Shown here: one piece after another, positions 59,217 to 64,000 of the stretch | How the letters are laid out: the number at the start of each line of letters is the position of its first letter | Numbering within the stretch: position 1 is the first letter of the stretch | Assembly (NCBI RefSeq): GCF_037392515.1 | Contig: NC_090291.1 | Span: 14,641,001 to 14,705,000 of the forward strand | DNA length: 64,000 bases | Source of the DNA: Haliotis asinina | Lineage: Eukaryota > Mollusca > Gastropoda > Lepetellida > Haliotidae | Direction: 5' to 3' | Translations under genes and position numbers: made by a program | Notes under the pieces: generated by a model | The model's input: only the letters and a program-made list of their open reading frames with translations | Told to the model about the DNA's origin: nothing | The model's database searches: none

Positions 59217-59494
59217 AAGAGCTTGCACTCGTCTCTCTGATTCCCAACCAAGTAATGAGCGTTTAAGAACAACATCACTGACCTCGGTACTGAAGAACCG
59301 TTTGGCCCAATGTCGAAACCCCCCATGAGTCACTTGTGCACGAAGGGTATACTAATCATTGCATTCTCGAAAGGTCTATTACATGCGCTGTGTGCAAATC
59401 AGGTAAGGTCAAGTAGGTGAAATGGGGATTTGAGATTTGTAGATTCTTCCACTTACTTAACGACGCGCGCGTTCCTGTTGGTTGCTTGGTTGCT

Positions 59495-59725
59495 TGGTTT
59501 GGCACTAAGTATAATATTCGAGCTATATGGCAGTAGACTGTAAATAATCTAACCTGGACCAGTCAGTCCAGTGATCAACAAAGTGGAAGATCGATCTACG
59601 CTTTTGGGATACAATAGCTTGTCATGTAAGTCAGCGAGCCTGACCACCTGATCCCGGAAATCGATTTTGACGCCAAGCATGGGTTCATAAAGACAATGCA
59701 TCAATACTGAACCGGATCTTCACTG
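59495..59725 (+). mobile_element. R2 dispersed repeat, diverged
   Basis: 'gagctatatggcagtagact', gtaaataatc, 'ccagtccagtgatcaac' and 'gtcagcgagcctgaccacct' identify it. It ends 'ggatcttcact'. Confidence 0.85.
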
Positions 59726-60059
59726 CTGCGCGTTCCGTGGGTTTTCATTGCCCTGTAATGTTATATCATGAGGCAGGTTAACCGGGACACCTCACTGAGT
59801 GTCACTCCGTGAAGGTCTGTCGTTGTTTTATCCCTTTGCTGCCGAACGGTCGGCAAGGTAACAAAAGTACCTCGAACCTCTCACTTGTGGTATTCAGAAC
59901 TGTCAAAGCACGATACACAAATCTTCTTGGACTTGTGTCTTATACAGGTTATGTAAAATGTGTCGGTAAGTCATTTTGTATTTTCCATTTTCGTCCCTTA
60001 ACAGCAAGTGGATACCCGGTAGGAGGATATGAAAATATGCAGTCGCAATGGAAGAAATA

Positions 60060-60215
60060 GTAGTACAAGCGGTAGACGTAGTTGTAGCAGTAGAAGTAGC
60101 AGCAGCAGTTGTAGAAGTTGTAGCAGTTGTAATAGTAGTAGTGGTGGTATTAGTATTAGTCGCAATATATGTGAAATGCTGCTGATTACGGCGTAAAACT
60201 ACACTCACTTACTCA
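60060..60215 (+). repeat. Triplet-repeat tract and SINE tail
   Basis: agt/agc/gtt triplets at 60060-60165, then 'gaaatgctgctgattacggc' and gtaaaactacactcac, a SINE 3' end. Confidence 0.7.
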
Positions 60216-60739
60216 TCACCATCGTCATCGTCAGTATTATAAGGTACAAAATGCAGCCATTTTGGACATCATTTGGGACCCCTGTCACTTATTTACATGT
60301 GACAGAATGTACAGACACTATCTGTAACTGGGGCTCGGATGGGCGTATTTGATGACTTTCCGTTTTTGTCTCTGGACCAAGCTAACGGATGCATGGGAGG
60401 TCACGATAATGTAGGGCCACGCAGTTGTGAGTCTAGGCAAATGCGATAGACTTCCTTTCACATCGTTTTCAGCCTAGACTTCACAGCGCTTGTAACAAGT
60501 GTGGACCTATATGCTTGACACCACCACTTGACGGAGACACGTGTTTGAATGGGCACCTCGATCACAACCACATGCAAGATCCGTGACGGGACGTGTGTAC
60601 ATGTGTGATGGGAGATGTCCGTATCATGCTAGGAGCATCCTCTGTGGTCAGGGTCGGAAGATAGGTGACGTCACCAGAGAACTGAAATATTGTTGGTCAT
60701 CTTTGATGTCTGGGGTGCTTGGGTAGCCATGTGGTCAGG
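60216..60739. other. Intergenic, nothing recognised
   Basis: No convincing open frame or repeat. Confidence 0.45.
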
Positions 60740-61040
60740 GTGAATGAGCGAGTTGGGTTGAACTCGCTATTAGCAATACTCCAGCAATATCACGACAGGG
60801 AATGGGCATCACCCATTGTGCCCATGTGGGGAATCAAAGCTTGGTCTTCGGTGTGACGAGTGTACGCTCCAACCACTAGACTATCCCCATCGCCACACCA
60901 AATGGAAAAAGCGTCGGCTCGTAAGGCTATGTTCGATTCCCCACATTTGTACCATGTGTGAAACAAATTTCTGGTCTCCCCGACCGTAATATTGCTTAAA
61001 GTAGCGTAAAACCATACTCACTCACTCACTCACTCACTGT
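60740..61040. mobile_element. Two tRNA-derived SINEs, head to head
   Basis: A - strand copy (about 60740-60897, head at the right) and a + strand copy (about 60905-61040) meet at their tRNA-like heads. Left words: 'caatactccagcaatatcac', ggtcttcggtgtgacgag. Right words: gttcgattccccaca, 'gtaatattgcttaaagtagc', and a cactcactc tail. Confidence 0.85.
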
Positions 61041-61891
61041 AATCAACTCTATGCTTACCGCAATAAAAGTAACTGTTACACCTCGATACAGCGGGACCCT
61101 TGCAATCCGAACTATAATTGTTCACAGTGTGTAAGTAACTGACATGCGTTACTTTGTTTCCAATAACAATTTGTGTGGGTGATTCTATTCGGAGTCAAAA
61201 TGCCCAGCATCTTAAGTTCTAGCATCTTAGACCTAGGAAAAGAAAGATGGCTTCTTTAGAACACTTTAATCATACAAAATAACATGTAAGAGACATGACT
61301 GACACCATTAATTGTTTAATACTTTCCTGTCACATGCCCTTGACATCTTTTCACACAAGGTCCTGTTTCGGTTTTCTTTATCGTCGAATTGTATTCCTTT
61401 TCTCTATTTTCAGACGAAGGCACTGGCGAAAAGATGAATTTCTGTTGTTTCTAGAAACTTTCAATTGTTGATGGCGTGTCTGTAGATTGAATATATATGC
61501 ACAGTTCTATTGTTATTGTGCTACAGGGTGTTGCATCTGCGTGGAAGGCTTAAAATGGGTTACAGCAAAACATCTGGCTATGAGTGCCCGTTTCCAGTAT
61601 ATATGTTCCTACTTTACTATCCCAAGAGGCAGAGTTCACTGCATGGATCAAATCGTTATTTTCTCGTCGTTGCTGTCGTCGCGGTTGTTGTTGTTGTTGT
61701 TGTTGTAATTGTTGTTGTTGCTGGTGGTAGTGTTTTTGTTTTCGGGATTACATACATCAAGGGATACCAACAGCTTAAAATAAATTTCTGATTTTCAGCG
61801 GAGGGATGATTTTGGTCATTTAACATTGATTTTGAACATTTAACATGGCCTAATTTAGCAAACAAACTTATTTATCAGTCATATATATTTC
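61041..61891. other. Intergenic with a (TTG)n tract
   Basis: No gene recognised. A gtt/ttg triplet run lies at 61674-61722, downstream of the alpha-kinase-like gene. Confidence 0.6.
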
Positions 61892-62758
61892 TCAGTTATT
61901 GAAAATATCCATGTAAGCCGGGGGCGCTGCTGAAACTGGCCTTCTCGAAGAGAGGAGCGATTCGCGAGATGAGTCAAACCCAAGTAAACATTCTTCTGAA
62001 GCACCTTCACTTGTGAGTTCTTCACAAGAATCTTCGGCATCCGCCCTGTCGAAGCCATAGTCTCTTGCAGCAGTAGCAGGGATTATGAAATCTTGACATA
62101 TAGAATTACACCTGTGGTGCCGAAAGACCTCTTCTATCCCAGCTATGCCCTTGTCGGTGTCCCCGTACGATTCGTTCACGGAATGGATGGTTGGGGTTGT
62201 AAGTACGTAACAACCTTCTATTACGCTTCCCTGCAGTCCACACACCACGAGGGATCCCGAGGTGCAGTGGAAGGTGTAGTGGACAAAGGCGTTCAATGTT
62301 TGTCTTGTTCGTGATAGTTTAGGACTAGACCCATCTGAACCGACGAACCACTGATAGTTCTTTAGGAAGTCCACCAGGAGAACCCACTCGTCCCTGAACA
62401 AGGGTCTATTCCACGAGGAGGAACACGGGAAAAACGGCGTATGTATTTCATCCATATGAGCTTTAACAACACACACAAATTGTATCTTCTTCATGTTGTT
62501 TTCAATGTGGAAGCTTCGGCACAGTTCCTGAGCTTTTTGAGACTTTTGTATTTCTACGTCACACAGTCGCTCCGACCCTCTCTTGCAACGGAAGATCTTC
62601 ACGGTACAAAAGAGCCCATATTTTGGCCCATTTCCATTGAGAACACCATGGTGAGCGTTGAACCTCTTCCCTTTGGCAAAGGATTTGCTGCAGAAGCTGC
62701 ACCAGTATCTGTATCCATACTCGTCGGGACTTGATGCTAGTGTTGAACTTGCAAGCAT
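61892..62758 (-). CDS. Alpha-kinase-fold protein, probable pseudokinase
   Basis: A single-exon frame of 288 aa on the - strand. The ATG has a good context (TCCACCATG) and in-frame stops lie just upstream. Residues about 24-225 follow the alpha-kinase family (eEF2K, TRPM6/7, VWKA): 'FAKGKRFNAHHGVLNG', the ATP-binding lysine K54 in TVKIFR, 'VEIQKSQKAQELC', 'NAFVHYTFHCTSGSLVVCGL' and 'GDTDKGIAGIEEVFRHHRCN'. The zinc-site residues H160, H215, C217 and C221 are present, and the Gln of the D-x-Q motif remains (Q176). The aspartate expected two residues before it is G174 (CGLQG), and the second expected aspartate is T188 (LTTP in place of LTDP). These correspond to eEF2K D274 and D284 as I recall them. 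The C-terminal ~60 residues are acidic and Ser-rich. It is probably a catalytically dead or unusual family member; the frame is intact, so it may still be made. Confidence 0.85.
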   Translation of the reverse strand: MLASSTLASSPDEYGYRYWCSFCSKSFAKGKRFNAHHGVLNGNGPKYGLFCTVKIFRCKRGSERLCDVEIQKSQKAQELCRSFHIENNMKKIQFVCVVKAHMDEIHTPFFPCSSSWNRPLFRDEWVLLVDFLKNYQWFVGSDGSSPKLSRTRQTLNAFVHYTFHCTSGSLVVCGLQGSVIEGCYVLTTPTIHSVNESYGDTDKGIAGIEEVFRHHRCNSICQDFIIPATAARDYGFDRADAEDSCEELTSEGASEECLLGFDSSRESLLSSRRPVSAAPPAYMDIFNN

Positions 62759-63655
62759 GGTGGACAGCTATCGTTATATCAAGTTGGACGTTTTCCATAT
62801 CACTCGGCCATTGTCCTCTGAAAAGAAAGCACCACTGTAATTGAATATGCCGCCCTTGCAAGCCTATTATGGGTCATTGATCAACAATATGTAAGTGATT
62901 ACTTGCGTAAACGACATTTCTCATAACATCTTTTTTTGAGAGTTCGACAAGTGTGTTTTAATTGCTGTTTAAGGAGGACAAACCCCCCAGTTGACTTTCA
63001 ATTATTTTATTCATGATGAAAGTAACCTGAAGCTAATTCAAAATGATGGTACCGCGATATCGCGTATAGAATATACCCAGTCAAGGCTGTACCGAGAGGG
63101 AATTTAAAGAATTATATGACAGAACCTATAACGCAGGCAAAGAAAAGGGCATTGTATACAAGTTCCCGTTTACTCAGTGGGTGTATGAGTGTATACGTAT
63201 GAACGCATGCGGACATGATCGATAAATTCTTTTATTGTCCTTGGAAACGATGCCTTATGCCCCTGTCAACAATATTACAGGTATATTAGAGGTTGAAAAT
63301 AAGCAAACCAAAGCCAGACAAACAATTTGTTAACAGCACGATCATCGAACCACAGACGTTAAGGCTTGCCATACGTTGTAATATAATCAACACAAAAGTT
63401 TGGCATGAAATGCCTTTTTGTAAATAACTCTTCACACAATGATCCAATCGATCTCAAACTTGTGGATGTTTTGTCAGACAAGCTAATCACATTGTAAATC
63501 ACCGATTTTATACATTTGTGTCAAAGAATCTGTCTCTGTAAACCGTCCACAAAATAAACAGAAGAACGCTGATTGCCTGCAGAGGGAGGGAGCCAATGAC
63601 ATGTAGGAGCGGCAGTGGCTTTCTACAGCAATTCCTTTATGAAGTGTGTTGTTCT
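62759..63655. other. Upstream of the alpha-kinase-like gene, nothing else recognised
   Basis: May contain its promoter. No clear TATA box or exon was identified. Confidence 0.45.
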
Positions 63656-63890
63656 CTTTAACGCATCACACCGCAGTATTCCACTTTATGATGGTGGGCT
63701 GCGAATAACTCAGTTTTAGCTACATAACCCATTGACAGACATCATCAGCATGGACTACGTAATATTGTGATATATTTAAATGTGTGTACCAGGTCAGCGG
63801 GTCTGGCCACGTGACCCTGGTAGAATAATCCTAGGATCAAACAATGGTTCCTGAACACCAGTTTTAAACTGAAGCTTCACAGAGTTAAGT
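63656..63890 (+). mobile_element. R2 dispersed repeat, old
   Basis: 'tttaacgcatcacaccgcag', 'gcagacatcatcagcatgg'-like words and 'gtcagcgggtctggccacgt' follow the R2 order, with heavy divergence. Confidence 0.65.
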
Positions 63891-64000
63891 TAAGGGGTTG
63901 AGAGTTTGTTAGATTAGATGCCAAGGTAGTAAGAAGATAGTTCAGATTGGTCCCCTGGTTTTGTTCACAAATATGACCACAGCAACAGGATGCCATGACG

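Noticed and set aside
59031-59333. Cys-Val and Thr-His rich open frames
   Set aside because: Translation of ATGT and TG microsatellites.
59809-60060. 83-aa open frame
   Set aside because: Runs into a triplet-repeat tract and has no recognisable domain.
4615-61040. tRNA genes at the A/B-box motifs
   Set aside because: Each is the head of a SINE with a body and tail; no copy has a complete cloverleaf that I could recognise.
1-64000. Retroviral, LTR or Polinton remains
   Set aside because: No protease, integrase zinc-binding, capsid, envelope or protein-primed polymerase motifs, and no LTR pair, were recognised.

Overview
The window looks like nuclear DNA of a marine gastropod, most likely an abalone-type vetigastropod. 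The reasons are compact, intron-poor, animal-type genes set in AT-rich intergenic DNA, and many copies of two short dispersed repeats that I associate from memory with abalone. One is a tRNA-derived SINE whose tail reads like 'gcggcgtaaaac...actcactcac'. The other is a ~250 bp repeat reading like 'tttagttttacgccgcactcagcaat', called R2 here. No operons, bacterial signals, CRISPR arrays or free-standing RNA genes were seen, and I found no retrovirus or Polinton remains.

Region 1 (about 4.8-37.6 kb) is a tandem array of four related units. Each unit is built on a TRIM-type gene on the + strand: a 5' non-coding exon, a RING exon that starts exactly at its ATG, then one long exon with B-boxes, coiled coil and an NHL-like beta-propeller. 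Unit A (RING relic ~5.1 kb, propeller relic ~8.7-9.3 kb) is a pseudogene. Unit B (15466-17840, 641 aa) and unit D (32263-34541, 638 aa) look whole. Unit C (25237-27410, 431 aa) keeps its frame but has lost B-box 2 and the coiled coil. Downstream of A, B and D, on the opposite strand, sits a small secreted cysteine-rich peptide gene. Copies B (84 aa) and D (92 aa) look whole. They have a signal-peptide exon plus a mature exon with six cysteines in the C-C-CC-C-C order of knottins, and a very long Gly-Tyr-Pro repeat in the second loop. A ~3 kb and a ~1.4 kb block are duplicated between A and B, so the TRIM gene and the peptide gene were copied together.

Region 2 (39.7-51.5 kb) is a nested transposon. 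A Tc1/mariner-type element (ends at 39704 and 51469) is split by a 10.4 kb foldback element (40205-50627). That element has ~3.4-3.5 kb inverted arms, a 4-bp target duplication, and inside each arm a ~180-bp satellite carrying paired perfect palindromes (CGCCCATGGGCG).

Region 3 (51.5-64 kb) is mostly repeats: minisatellites, microsatellites and SINE clusters. It also has one clear single-exon gene on the - strand at 61892-62758, an alpha-kinase-fold protein that lacks both expected catalytic aspartates. The first 4.8 kb holds minisatellites, SINEs and a broken LINE flanked by a 30-bp target duplication.

The TRIM genes are probably ubiquitin ligases, possibly of innate immunity. The knottin-like peptides may act outside the cell, for example in mucus, defence or matrix. 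That the two families work together is a guess from their shared duplication history only.
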